Origin: Roseateles depolymerans
Lineage (GTDB): Bacteria > Pseudomonadota > Gammaproteobacteria > Burkholderiales > Burkholderiaceae_C
Assembly: GCA_003241055.1 (NCBI GenBank)
Contig: QFOD01000001.1
Coordinates: 186,001-250,000 of the forward strand
Reading direction: 5' to 3'
Length of the DNA stretch: 64,000 bases
This document shows positions 16,296 through 24,610 of the stretch, piece by piece (within the stretch, counting starts at the first letter, position 1; every line of letters begins with the position of its first letter). The position numbers and the translations under genes were made by a program. The notes beneath the pieces were generated by a model. It searched no databases. It saw only the letters and a program-made list of their open reading frames with translations, and had not been told where the DNA came from.

Positions 16296-17002
16296 CACCG
16301 CGTGAACAGCGTCAGCAGGCGGTCCAGCCCGCCGTCGTTGATGGCCACCATGGCCTGCTCGCGCACCCGCGGCTTGGCGTGATAGGCCACCGACAGCCCG
16401 GCCACGCCCATCATCGGCAGGTCGTTGCTGCCGTCGCCCACGGCCATGGCCTGGGCCGGTGTGCAGCCTGCGGCCTCGCAGCACTGCAGCAGCATGCGGC
16501 GCTTCTCGTCGCCATCGCACACATCGCCCCAGCTCTGCATGACGACGCGGCCGGTGAGGGCGCCGTCGACGATCTCCAGCTCGTTGCTGCGCACGAAGTC
16601 CATGCCCAGCTCGGCCGCGACGATGCGGGTGAAGTAGGTGAAGCCGCCCGACACCAGCACCAGCTTGAGCCCGGCGGCCTTCAGCGCCGCGCACAGTTCG
16701 CGCGCGCCAGGGTTGAAGCGCAGGCGCTCGGTGGCCACGCGCTCCAGCACGCTGGCCGGCGTGCCCGTCAGGATGCCCAGGCGGCGGCGCAGGCTCTCGC
16801 GGAAGTCGGCGATCTCGCCGCGCATCGCGGCCTCGGTGATGGCGGCCACCTCGTCGCCCTTGCCGGCCAGCGCCGCGATCTCGTCGATGCACTCGATGCT
16901 GATCAGCGTGGAGTCCATGTCGAAGGCGGCGAGCCGGAAGTCGGCCAGGTTCAGCGGCGGCGTGAGGCCGCGGAGCGTCAGCGGAGTCATGGTTGTCGTC
17001 AT
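16295..17002 (-). CDS. serB: Phosphoserine phosphatase
   Basis: A 235-residue haloacid-dehalogenase-type phosphatase, the last step of serine biosynthesis (O-phosphoserine to L-serine). The catalytic DMDST motif includes nucleophile Asp28 and acid Asp30. LVSGGFTYF supplies the phosphate-binding serine, and GDGSNDLPMM the Mg-binding aspartates. No N-terminal ACT domain is present, so it is the short SerB form. Its ATG overlaps the mfd stop by four bases (ATGA), and its own stop overlaps the solute-binding protein start, so the three genes form one translationally coupled unit led by mfd. Confidence 0.96.
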   Translation of the reverse strand: MTTTMTPLTLRGLTPPLNLADFRLAAFDMDSTLISIECIDEIAALAGKGDEVAAITEAAMRGEIADFRESLRRRLGILTGTPASVLERVATERLRFNPGARELCAALKAAGLKLVLVSGGFTYFTRIVAAELGMDFVRSNELEIVDGALTGRVVMQSWGDVCDGDEKRRMLLQCCEAAGCTPAQAMAVGDGSNDLPMMGVAGLSVAYHAKPRVREQAMVAINDGGLDRLLTLFTR

Positions 17003-20000
17003 TCCGTCTTGAGGGGTTGTCCCAGCAGCCGCAGCACCTCGCGCACCACCTGGGCGCGGTCCTGCGGGTTGCTGAGCGCCTTCTCCACGCGCAGCTTCTC
17101 GTTGCCCACCAGTTTGATGTTGCGGTTCTTCTGCACCAGCTCGATGACCCGCATCGGGTCGATTGGCGGGTTGGGGCGGAAGTTGATGTTGATGACCGCC
17201 GGCGAGGCGTCCACCTTGATCACGCCATAGGGCTTGGCCAGCACGCGCAGGCGGTGCAGGTCAAAGAGGGTCTGGCCTTGCGCGGGCAGCTTGCCGAAGC
17301 GGTCGGTCACCTCCTCCAGCAGCGTGTCGATGGCCTCGGACTTCTCGGCCGTGGCCAGGCGCTTGTAGAGCGAGAGCCGCACCTGCACGTCGCCGCAGTA
17401 GGCGTCGGGCAGCAGGGCCGGCGCGTGCAGGTTGATCTCGGTGTGGGTGGAGAAGGCGCCGGTGGGGGACAGCAGGTCGGGCTCGCGGCCTGATTTAAGC
17501 GATCGCACCGCCTCGCTGAGCATGTCGTTGTAGAGCTGGAAGCCCACCTCCATCATGTTGCCGCTCTGGTTCTCGCCCAGCACCTCGCCGGCGCCGCGGA
17601 TCTCCAGGTCGTGCATCGCGAGATAGAAGCCCGAGCCCAACTCCTCCATGGCCTGGATGGCGTCCAGGCGCTGCGTGGCCTGCTTGGTCAGGCCCTGGAT
17701 GTCCGGCACCATCAGATAGGCATAGGCCTGGTGGTGGCTGCGGCCCACGCGGCCGCGCAGCTGGTGCAGCTGGGCCAGGCCGAACTTGTCGGCTCTGGAG
17801 ATGACGATGGTGTTGGCACTCGGCACGTCGATGCCGGTCTCGATGATGGTGGAGCACAGCAGCAGGTTGTGCTTAGCCGCAACGAACTCGCGCATCACCC
17901 GTTCCAGCTCGCGCTCCGGCATCTGGCCGTGGGCGACGACGATGCGCGCCTCCGGCAGCAGCTCCTCCAGCTTCTGGCGGCGGTTCTCTATGGTCTCGAC
18001 CTCGTTGTGCAGGAAGTAGACCTGACCCCCACGCTTGAGCTCGCGCAGCACGGCTTCGCGGATGGTGCCGCTGGTCTCGGCGCGCACAAAGGTCTTGATG
18101 GCCAGGCGGCGCTGCGGCGCGGTGGCAATCACGCTGAGATCGCGCAGGCCTTCCAGCGCCATGCCGAGCGTGCGCGGGATGGGCGTGGCGGTCAGCGTGA
18201 GCACGTCGACCTCGGCGCGCAGCGCCTTCATCGCCTCCTTGTGGCGCACGCCGAAGCGGTGCTCCTCGTCGATGACCAGCAGGCCCAGGCGCTTGAACTT
18301 CACGTCGCCGGACAGCAGCTTGTGCGTGCCGACCACGATGTCGATGGAGCCGTCCTCTATGCCCTCCATCGCGGCCTTGATCTCCTTGGCCGAGCGGAAG
18401 CGGCTCATCTCGGCCACCTTGACCGGCCAGGCGCCGAATCGGTCGGCGATGTTCTGGTAGTGCTGCTCGGCCAGCAGCGTGGTGGGGGCCAGGATGGCCA
18501 CCTGCTTGCCGCCCATGACGGCCACGAAGGCCGCACGCAGCGCCACCTCGGTCTTGCCGAAGCCCACGTCGCCGCAGACCAGGCGGTCCATGGGCTTGGG
18601 GCTGATCATGTCCTGGATCACCGCATGGATGGCGGCGCGCTGGTCGGGCGTTTCCTCGAAGCCGAAGCTGGCCGCGAAGGCCTCGTAGTCGTGGCCCGAG
18701 TAGCGGAAGGCATGGCCCTCGCGGGCGGCGCGGCGGGCGTAGAGGTTGAGCAGCTCGGCCGCGGTGTCGCGCACCTGCTCGGCGGCCTTGCGCTTGGCCT
18801 TTTCCCACTGGCCGCTGCCCAGCTTGTGCAGCGGCGCTTCTTCCGGGCTCACGCCGGTGTAGCGGCCGATCAGGTGCAGCTGGGCCACCGGCACGTAGAG
18901 CGTGGCCTTGTCCGCATATTCCAGGTGCAGGAACTCGCTCTTCTGTCCATCGCCGAGGTCGATGTTGACCAGCCCCTGGTAGCGGCCGATGCCGTGGTTG
19001 ATGTGCACGACCGGATCGCCCACCTTCAACTCCGACAGATCCTTGATCAGCGCATTGACGTCGCTGACCTGCTCCTGCTTGCGCCGGCGCCGCGTGGTGG
19101 GCGTGGTGGCGAACAGCTCGGTCTCGGTGATCAGCTGCAGCGGCCGCTCGGCGTCGTTCCAGAAGAAGCCCTGGGCCAGCGGCGCGGCGGTGATGGCGTA
19201 CTTCTCATCGCCGGCCCAGAACTCGGCCAGGTCCTTCACCGAGGGCGGGTCGATCTTGGCGTCGCGCAGCTGCTCCAGCAGGCTCTCGCGCCGGCCCTCG
19301 CTCTCGGCCAGCAGCAGCACGCGCTGCGGCGTGCTCTTCAGATGGGCCTCCAGCCGGGCCAGCGGCTCCTGGGCGCCGCGCTCCACGCTGACGTCGGGCA
19401 GCGGGCGAGCGAAGTCCACCGGGTCGCTGCCACGCACCGACAGCACCGCATGCGGCTTGGTGAGGCTGAAGAAGTCCTCGGCCGTCAGGAAGATCTCGGC
19501 CGGCGCCAGCAGCGGCCGCTCGGGGTCGTGCTGCAGGAAGCGGTGGCGCTCCTTGGTGTCGGTCCAGAAGCGCTGGATGGCGTCGTCGACCTCGCCATGC
19601 AGCGCAAGACCTGCCACTTCGCCCAGATACTCGAAGATGGTCGCCGTCTGCTCGAAGAAGATGGGCAGGTAGTACTCGATGCCGCCCGAGGCCACGCCCT
19701 CGCCGATGTCGCGGTACAGGCGCGACTTGGTCGGGTCGCCCTCCATCTTCTCGCGCCAGCGCTCGCGGAACTTCTTGCGCGCGGCCTCGTCCATGGGGAA
19801 CTCGCGGCCGGGCAGCAGGCGCACGTCGGGCACGGGGTAGAGGCTGCGCTGGCTGTCGGGGTCGAACACGCGGATGGAGTCCACCTCGTCACCGAACAGG
19901 TCCACCCGGTAGGGCACGGGCGAGCCCATGGGGAAGAGGTCGATCAGGCCGCCGCGCACCGCGTACTCGCCGGGCTGCACCACCTGGCTCACATTCGTGT

Positions 20001-20466
20001 AGCCGGCCAGCAGCAGCTGGCTGCGCAGCGAGGCCTCGTCGAGCTTTTGCTTCTGCCTGAAGTTGAAGGTGGTGGCCGCCAGGAAGCTGGGCGGTGCGAT
20101 GCGGGCCAGCGCGGTGCTGGCGGGCATCAGCACCACGTCCACGCTGCGCGTCTTGGGCGCCTGCAGCAACTCCCACAGCGTGGCCAGACGCTCGGAGATC
20201 AGGTCCTGGTGCGGGCTGAAGCTGTCGTAGGGCAGGGTCTCCCAATCCGGGAAGACGACGACCTTGAGCTCGGGCGCGAAGAACTTGAGTTCGTCCTCGA
20301 GCCGCTGGGTGTCGCCCGGCTCGGCGGTGAAGATGGCCGCCAGGCGGCCAGCCTCGCGCTGCTGCTGCGCAAAGCGCGCCAGCAGCAGGGCGTCGGCCGA
20401 GCCCAGGGGGCGGGGATGGGTGTGCTTCTTGCCGGGCGCAATCACCGGCAGCGAGGGCAGATTCAT
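16999..20466 (-). CDS. mfd: Transcription-repair coupling factor Mfd
   Basis: A 1155-residue cytoplasmic ATPase that removes RNA polymerase stalled at DNA lesions and recruits UvrA. The UvrB-like N-terminal modules cover about 1-350. The RNA-polymerase-interacting segment is near 480-560 (VGDPVVHINHGIGRYQGL). The translocase has Walker A GDVGFGKTEVALRAAF near 635, VIDEEHRFGV near 730 and helicase motifs TATPIPRTLGMAL and QLRGRVGRS. The C-terminal UvrA-inhibiting domain ends the protein. Length matches E. coli Mfd. The ATG at 20466 starts the recognisable MNLPSLPV; an open upstream frame is not homologous. serB overlaps its last four bases. Confidence 0.97.
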   Translation of the reverse strand: MNLPSLPVIAPGKKHTHPRPLGSADALLLARFAQQQREAGRLAAIFTAEPGDTQRLEDELKFFAPELKVVVFPDWETLPYDSFSPHQDLISERLATLWELLQAPKTRSVDVVLMPASTALARIAPPSFLAATTFNFRQKQKLDEASLRSQLLLAGYTNVSQVVQPGEYAVRGGLIDLFPMGSPVPYRVDLFGDEVDSIRVFDPDSQRSLYPVPDVRLLPGREFPMDEAARKKFRERWREKMEGDPTKSRLYRDIGEGVASGGIEYYLPIFFEQTATIFEYLGEVAGLALHGEVDDAIQRFWTDTKERHRFLQHDPERPLLAPAEIFLTAEDFFSLTKPHAVLSVRGSDPVDFARPLPDVSVERGAQEPLARLEAHLKSTPQRVLLLAESEGRRESLLEQLRDAKIDPPSVKDLAEFWAGDEKYAITAAPLAQGFFWNDAERPLQLITETELFATTPTTRRRRKQEQVSDVNALIKDLSELKVGDPVVHINHGIGRYQGLVNIDLGDGQKSEFLHLEYADKATLYVPVAQLHLIGRYTGVSPEEAPLHKLGSGQWEKAKRKAAEQVRDTAAELLNLYARRAAREGHAFRYSGHDYEAFAASFGFEETPDQRAAIHAVIQDMISPKPMDRLVCGDVGFGKTEVALRAAFVAVMGGKQVAILAPTTLLAEQHYQNIADRFGAWPVKVAEMSRFRSAKEIKAAMEGIEDGSIDIVVGTHKLLSGDVKFKRLGLLVIDEEHRFGVRHKEAMKALRAEVDVLTLTATPIPRTLGMALEGLRDLSVIATAPQRRLAIKTFVRAETSGTIREAVLRELKRGGQVYFLHNEVETIENRRQKLEELLPEARIVVAHGQMPERELERVMREFVAAKHNLLLCSTIIETGIDVPSANTIVISRADKFGLAQLHQLRGRVGRSHHQAYAYLMVPDIQGLTKQATQRLDAIQAMEELGSGFYLAMHDLEIRGAGEVLGENQSGNMMEVGFQLYNDMLSEAVRSLKSGREPDLLSPTGAFSTHTEINLHAPALLPDAYCGDVQVRLSLYKRLATAEKSEAIDTLLEEVTDRFGKLPAQGQTLFDLHRLRVLAKPYGVIKVDASPAVININFRPNPPIDPMRVIELVQKNRNIKLVGNEKLRVEKALSNPQDRAQVVREVLRLLGQPLKTE

Positions 20467-20584
20467 CAGGTGCTGGAAACGACAACAGCCCCGGGGTGGG
20501 GCTCTGCGGGATTGTAGGGAGGCATGTCTTTCGTCCGCCGCCACGGGGGCATGGCTAGGATGCGCGCTCTTGTCCGGAGACCCT

Positions 20585-22390
20585 ATGCGCCGTCGTTCCC
20601 TGTTCCAGCTCGCTGCCCTCAGCCTTGCCATTCGCGGTCTGCCCGCACAGGCCGATGCCGAGCACCAGCCCGTCAAGGTCGGCATCCGCTTCCACGCCTG
20701 GCTGGAGGCCCAGTGGGAGGGGGCGCTGCTGCGCGACCCGCTGCTGGCGACCTCGCTGGGCGACCCCCGCTACAACGACCGCTTCGTCGACACCACCACG
20801 GCCGCCTGGCGCGCCACGGACCGTCGCCGCATCGAGGTGCAGCTGGAGAGCCTCAAGCTCTTCAAGCCCGAGGAGCTGGCGCCGGCCGACCAGCTGTCGT
20901 TCGCCATCATGAAGTCCGACCTGGAGTCGGACCTGGAGGGCCTGCGATTTCCCGAATGGATGATGCCGCTCAACCAGCTGGGCGGCCTACCCAGCTTCCT
21001 GGCGCAGATGGGCAGCGGCAAGTCCATCCAGCCCTTCCGCAGCAGCAAGGACTACGACGACTGGATCAAGCGTCTGGGCCGCGCGGTGGCCTCGCTCGAC
21101 GGCCTCGTGGCCAATATGCGCGAGGGCGTGAAGGCGGGCGTCACCCAGCCGCGCGCGGTGATGCAGAAGGTGCTGCCGCAGTTGCAGGCACTGGCCGTGA
21201 CGGCGCCCGAGAAGAGCCTGTTCTGGGAGCCCTTCAAGAGCTTCCCCGCGGCGGTGCCGGCCGCCGAGCGCAAGCGCCTGCAGGCCGCGATGCGCAAGCT
21301 GCTGGCGGGCCAGGTCCTGCCGGCCTACCAGCGCGTGCTGGTCTATGTGCGCGACGACTACATCCCCCAGGCTCGCGCCACCACCGCCTGGGCCGACCTG
21401 CCGGACGGCCAGGCCTGGTACGCCCACCGGGTGCGCGAGTCGACGACCGTGGCGCTGACGGCGGACGAGATCCACGCCATGGGCCTGAAGGAAGTGGCCC
21501 GCATCAAGGGCGAGATGGAGGGCGTGCGCCGCGAGGTGGGCTTCGAGGGCGACCTGCCGGCCTTCTTCAAGCATCTGCAGGAGGATCCGCGCTTCTATTT
21601 CACCAAGGCGGAAGACCTGCTGGAGGGCTACCGCAGGCTGCAGAAGAAGATCAACACGCTGACCCCCAGGCTCTTCGACATCCACCCCAAGGCCGACTAC
21701 GAGGTGAGGGCGGTCGAGGCCTTCCGCGCCGAGAGCGCGCCGGGCGCGTCCTACGAAGAGCCGGCGGCCGACGGCTCGCGCCCCGGCGTGTTCTACGTGA
21801 ACACCTTCAACCTCAAGGCCCAGCCCATCTTCGGCATGGAGACGCTGTCGCTGCACGAGGCCTCGCCGGGCCACCACTTCCAGATCGCCATCGCGCAGGA
21901 AGACCAGAACCTGCCCAAGTTCCGCCGCTACGCGACCAACTACACCGCCTATGTGGAAGGCTGGGCGCTGTACGCCGAGAGCCTGGGCAAGGAGCTGGGC
22001 CTGTTCACCGACCCCTACCAGTGGTACGGGCGGCTGTCCGACGAGCAGCTGCGCGCGATGCGCCTGGTGGTGGATACCGGCCTGCATGCCAAGGGCTGGA
22101 CGCGCGAGCAGGCCATACGCTTCATGCTGGACAACTCCTCCATGGCCGAGAGCGACATCACCGCCGAGGTGGAGCGCTACATCGTGTGGCCGGGCCAGGC
22201 GCTGGGCTACAAGATCGGCCAGTTCGAGATCAGCCGCCTGCGCCGCGAGGCGGAAAGCCAGCTGGGCGACAAGTTCGACATCAAGGGCTTCCATCGCGTG
22301 GTGCTGACCGCCGGCCAGGTGCCGCTGCCGGTGCTGGGCGATCTGGTGCAGGCCTGGGTGGCGGCGCAGCCGGCGGCTGCCGCGGGCTGA
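20585..22390 (+). CDS. DUF885 family secreted protein, putative metallopeptidase
   Basis: A 601-residue protein with a short N-terminal signal (RRRSLFQLAALSLAIRGLPAQA; RRRS-F resembles a weak Tat motif). The DUF885 domain fills the rest. Residues 424-431 read HEASPGHH, the invariant motif of the family, which resembles the HExxH zinc site and is followed by YVEGWALYAESLGKELG, holding another family-conserved glutamate. Proteins of this family are often annotated as zinc peptidases; activity for this one is unproven. TCCGGAGACC stands before the ATG at 20585. It is divergent from mfd (118-base gap). Confidence 0.87.
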   Translation: MRRRSLFQLAALSLAIRGLPAQADAEHQPVKVGIRFHAWLEAQWEGALLRDPLLATSLGDPRYNDRFVDTTTAAWRATDRRRIEVQLESLKLFKPEELAPADQLSFAIMKSDLESDLEGLRFPEWMMPLNQLGGLPSFLAQMGSGKSIQPFRSSKDYDDWIKRLGRAVASLDGLVANMREGVKAGVTQPRAVMQKVLPQLQALAVTAPEKSLFWEPFKSFPAAVPAAERKRLQAAMRKLLAGQVLPAYQRVLVYVRDDYIPQARATTAWADLPDGQAWYAHRVRESTTVALTADEIHAMGLKEVARIKGEMEGVRREVGFEGDLPAFFKHLQEDPRFYFTKAEDLLEGYRRLQKKINTLTPRLFDIHPKADYEVRAVEAFRAESAPGASYEEPAADGSRPGVFYVNTFNLKAQPIFGMETLSLHEASPGHHFQIAIAQEDQNLPKFRRYATNYTAYVEGWALYAESLGKELGLFTDPYQWYGRLSDEQLRAMRLVVDTGLHAKGWTREQAIRFMLDNSSMAESDITAEVERYIVWPGQALGYKIGQFEISRLRREAESQLGDKFDIKGFHRVVLTAGQVPLPVLGDLVQAWVAAQPAAAAG

Positions 22391-22511
22391 CGGGAGCGGG
22401 CCGTCCGGCCTGGTTGCGGCTGGTCCCGCCGGATCGGCGGCCCATCGCAGTCGGCGTGCGCTGCTGGGTGCTGGCGGCCTATCGTGGCGCCATCGACACC
22501 TGGAGTGACGC

Positions 22512-23060
22512 ATGCGCGCAGACCTGACCCCCATCCCTCGCCGTTTCTCCGCATGGCGTTCGCCGTTGCTGACGCTGGCGCTGTGCGGGCTGATGGGTGC
22601 GGCGCAGGCCGCCGACGAGGGCGACAGCTTCAGCCTGAAGCTCTCCGGCAATGGCCAGACCCAGCCGAGCGACGTGGGCCTGCCGGTGTACGCCGGCGCG
22701 CGGCCCTATGTGGAGAACGAGGGCGACCGGGCGGCCGTCAGCCTGGGCGCCTGGGCCGGCCGTTTCGGCCTCAGCCTGCATGTGATGAAGTTCCGTGCCG
22801 ATGCGGCCCCGGCCGCCGTCGCCGCCTTCTACGAGAAGGCGCTGGGCCGCTACGGCGAGGTGCTGGATTGCCGCGACCCGGCCGCGCGGGTGAAGCCGCC
22901 CAAGGACCAGCCCGAGCGCCTGGGCTGCGAGGAGCGCGCCCCCAAGGCGGGCACGTTCGAGTACCGGGTCGGCACGCGCAAGAGCTTTCGCGTGGTGTCG
23001 GTGCGGCCCGAGGGCGAGGGCAGCCGCTTCGACATGGCGAAGATAGAACTGGGTTTCTGA
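22512..23060 (+). CDS. Small periplasmic protein of unknown function
   Basis: A 182-residue protein with a signal peptide (WRSPLLTLALCGLMGAAQAAD). The mature part shows VGLPVYAGARPY, LHVMKFRADAAPAAVAAFYEKALGRYGEVLDC and FEYRVGTRKSFRVVSVRPEG. That pattern (predicted helix with A-x-V-x-x-F-Y-x-x-x-L followed by strands) recalls small lipoprotein-like DUF families of Burkholderiales. Two cysteines may form a disulfide. It lies between the DUF885 gene and the regulated kgtP promoter; the palindrome at 23067 starts six bases after its stop. No function can be assigned. Confidence 0.75.
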   Translation: MRADLTPIPRRFSAWRSPLLTLALCGLMGAAQAADEGDSFSLKLSGNGQTQPSDVGLPVYAGARPYVENEGDRAAVSLGAWAGRFGLSLHVMKFRADAAPAAVAAFYEKALGRYGEVLDCRDPAARVKPPKDQPERLGCEERAPKAGTFEYRVGTRKSFRVVSVRPEGEGSRFDMAKIELGF

Positions 23061-23066
23061 TGGGGC

Positions 23067-23080
23067 GGCGGAAAACCGCC
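23067..23080. promoter_or_regulatory. Upstream palindrome 1, GGCGG-AAAA-CCGCC
   Basis: Perfect five-base inverted repeat with an AAAA centre, about 130 bases upstream of the sigma-54 promoter. It is nearly identical to the palindrome at 23118-23131, with centres 51 bases (about five helical turns) apart. This suits two dimers of an NtrC-family activator binding the same DNA face. It could also act as a hairpin at the end of the preceding gene, but no T tract follows. Confidence 0.5.
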
Positions 23081-23117
23081 CTTGTGCGCAATGCCGCCGC
23101 TCGCCGGCAGGCGGGTT

Positions 23118-23131
23118 GGCGGAAGTCCGCC
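23118..23131. promoter_or_regulatory. Upstream palindrome 2, GGCGG-AAGT-CCGCC
   Basis: Second copy of the inverted repeat, about 79 bases upstream of the centre of the sigma-54 promoter. Arms are identical to copy 1 and only two of the four central bases differ. Both positions fall in the usual enhancer range (-80 to -150) of sigma-54 activators. The likely binder is the DctD-like regulator encoded at 26573. Confidence 0.55.
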
Positions 23132-23195
23132 GCATTGCCGGGCAAATCCCGTCCGAACGGTCGGCGAATTCCTGGGTAAACCCTTGGTTCAGACC

Positions 23196-23210
23196 TGGCA
23201 CGCAAGCTGC
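23196..23210 (+). promoter_or_regulatory. Sigma-54 (RpoN) promoter of kgtP
   Basis: TGGCAC-GCAAG-CTGC (23196-23210) matches the TGGCAC-N5-TTGC consensus at all conserved positions except one T, with the invariant GG and GC at correct spacing and a C before the first T. The predicted transcription start is about 23222, giving a leader of about 48 bases that includes AGGAGAC before the ATG at 23270. Two palindromes lie upstream and an NtrC-family activator gene lies downstream. Confidence 0.85.
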
Positions 23211-23269
23211 TGTTTCCTGGGCATAGGACTGCCCGGCGCCTGGCCGGGTGGCGAGACCCAGGAGACAAC

Positions 23270-24610
23270 ATGTCCGCGATCCTTCCTCCCGCGGCTGCCG
23301 GTGCCACGGCGGCCCCTGACCGCATCGAATTCAAGCGCCTGAAGGCCATCCTGGTCGGCTCGCTCGGCAACCTCGTCGAGTGGTACGACTTCTACTGCTA
23401 CGCCGCCTTCTCGCTGTACTTCTCGTCGGCCTTCTTTCCCAAGTCCGACCCGGTGGCGCAGTCCATGTCCACCGCGGCCATCTTCGCGCTGGGCTTCTTC
23501 ATTCGCCCCATCGGCGGCCTGCTGTTCGGCTATATCGCTGACCGTTTCGGCCGCCGTCTGTCGCTGATGGCCTCGGTGCTGCTGATGTGCGGCGGCTCGC
23601 TGCTGATCGCCTGCTCGCCCACCTACGCCAGCGTCGGCGTGGTGGCTCCCATCATCCTGCTGCTGGCGCGTCTGCTGCAGGGCCTGAGCCTGGGCGGCGA
23701 GTACGGCTCGAGCGCCACCTACCTGTCGGAGATGGCCACGTCCAAGCACCGCGGCTTCTACGCGAGCTTCCAGTACGTGACGCTGATCGGCGGCCAGCTG
23801 ACGGCACTGGTCGTGCTGCTGGTGCTGCAGAACTTCGTGCTGGACGCCGCCGAGCTGAAGGCCTGGGGCTGGCGCATTCCGTTCTTCATCGGTGCCGGCC
23901 TGGCCATCGTCGCGCTGATCATGCGCTCGGACCTGCCCGAGACCGGCGCCTTCGAAGCCCAGCGCAAGCGCAGCGCCGGCCGCACCGGTGGCCTCAAGCT
24001 GCTGCTGCAGCACCCGCGCGAATGCCTGATCGTGATCGGCCTGACCATGGGCGGCACGCTGGCCTTCTACGTCTACACCACCTACATGCAGAAGTTCCTG
24101 AAGCTGTCGGTGGGCCTGACGGACGCGCAGACCACGGCCGTGTCGGCCGGCAGCCTGGTGTTTGCCGCGCTGCTGCAGCCCATCTACGGCGCGCTGTCGG
24201 ACAAGATCGGCCGCAAGCCGCTGCTGCTGGGCTTCGCGGTGCTGGGCACGCTGTTCACGGTGCCGCTGCTGACCGCCATCCAGCATGCCCAGGGCCCGTG
24301 GGAAGCCTTCGGCCTGATCGCCTGCGCCTGGCTGATCGTCAGCGGCTACACGTCCATCAACGCGGTCGTGAAGGCCGAGCTCTTCCCGGCGGCCATCCGT
24401 GCCACCGGCGTGGGCGTGCCCTACGCGATCGCGGTGTCGGTGTTCGGCGGCAGCGCTGAGTACATCGCGCTGTGGTTCAAGCAGCAGGGCATGGAGGGCG
24501 GCTTCTATTGGTACGCTACGGCCGTCATCGCCTGCACGCTGCTCGTCAACCTCCTGATGCGCGACACGCGCCGGCATTCGAAGATCGATGCCGAGTCCGC
24601 AGCCCACTGA
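23270..24610 (+). CDS. kgtP: 2-oxoglutarate:H+ symporter (MFS, MHS family)
   Basis: A 446-residue inner-membrane permease that closely matches E. coli KgtP along its length: GSLGNLVEWYDFYCYAAFSLYF, RPIGGLLFGYIADRFGRR (motif A), RLLQGLSLGGEYGSSATYLSE, GFYASFQYVTLIGGQL and IYGALSDKIGRKPLL. Its role is uptake of 2-oxoglutarate and perhaps related dicarboxylates. It is preceded by a sigma-54 promoter and enhancer-like palindromes, and followed with a 23-base overlap by a DctB-type kinase and a DctD-type activator. This matches the logic of Pseudomonas aeruginosa MifS/MifR with its RpoN-dependent 2-oxoglutarate transporter. AGGAGAC precedes the ATG. Confidence 0.93.
   Translation: MSAILPPAAAGATAAPDRIEFKRLKAILVGSLGNLVEWYDFYCYAAFSLYFSSAFFPKSDPVAQSMSTAAIFALGFFIRPIGGLLFGYIADRFGRRLSLMASVLLMCGGSLLIACSPTYASVGVVAPIILLLARLLQGLSLGGEYGSSATYLSEMATSKHRGFYASFQYVTLIGGQLTALVVLLVLQNFVLDAAELKAWGWRIPFFIGAGLAIVALIMRSDLPETGAFEAQRKRSAGRTGGLKLLLQHPRECLIVIGLTMGGTLAFYVYTTYMQKFLKLSVGLTDAQTTAVSAGSLVFAALLQPIYGALSDKIGRKPLLLGFAVLGTLFTVPLLTAIQHAQGPWEAFGLIACAWLIVSGYTSINAVVKAELFPAAIRATGVGVPYAIAVSVFGGSAEYIALWFKQQGMEGGFYWYATAVIACTLLVNLLMRDTRRHSKIDAESAAH

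Noticed and set aside
17611..20517. A 968-codon open frame on the plus strand
   Set aside because: It is antisense to mfd, whose motifs and length are unmistakable; the translation is a GC-bias artefact.
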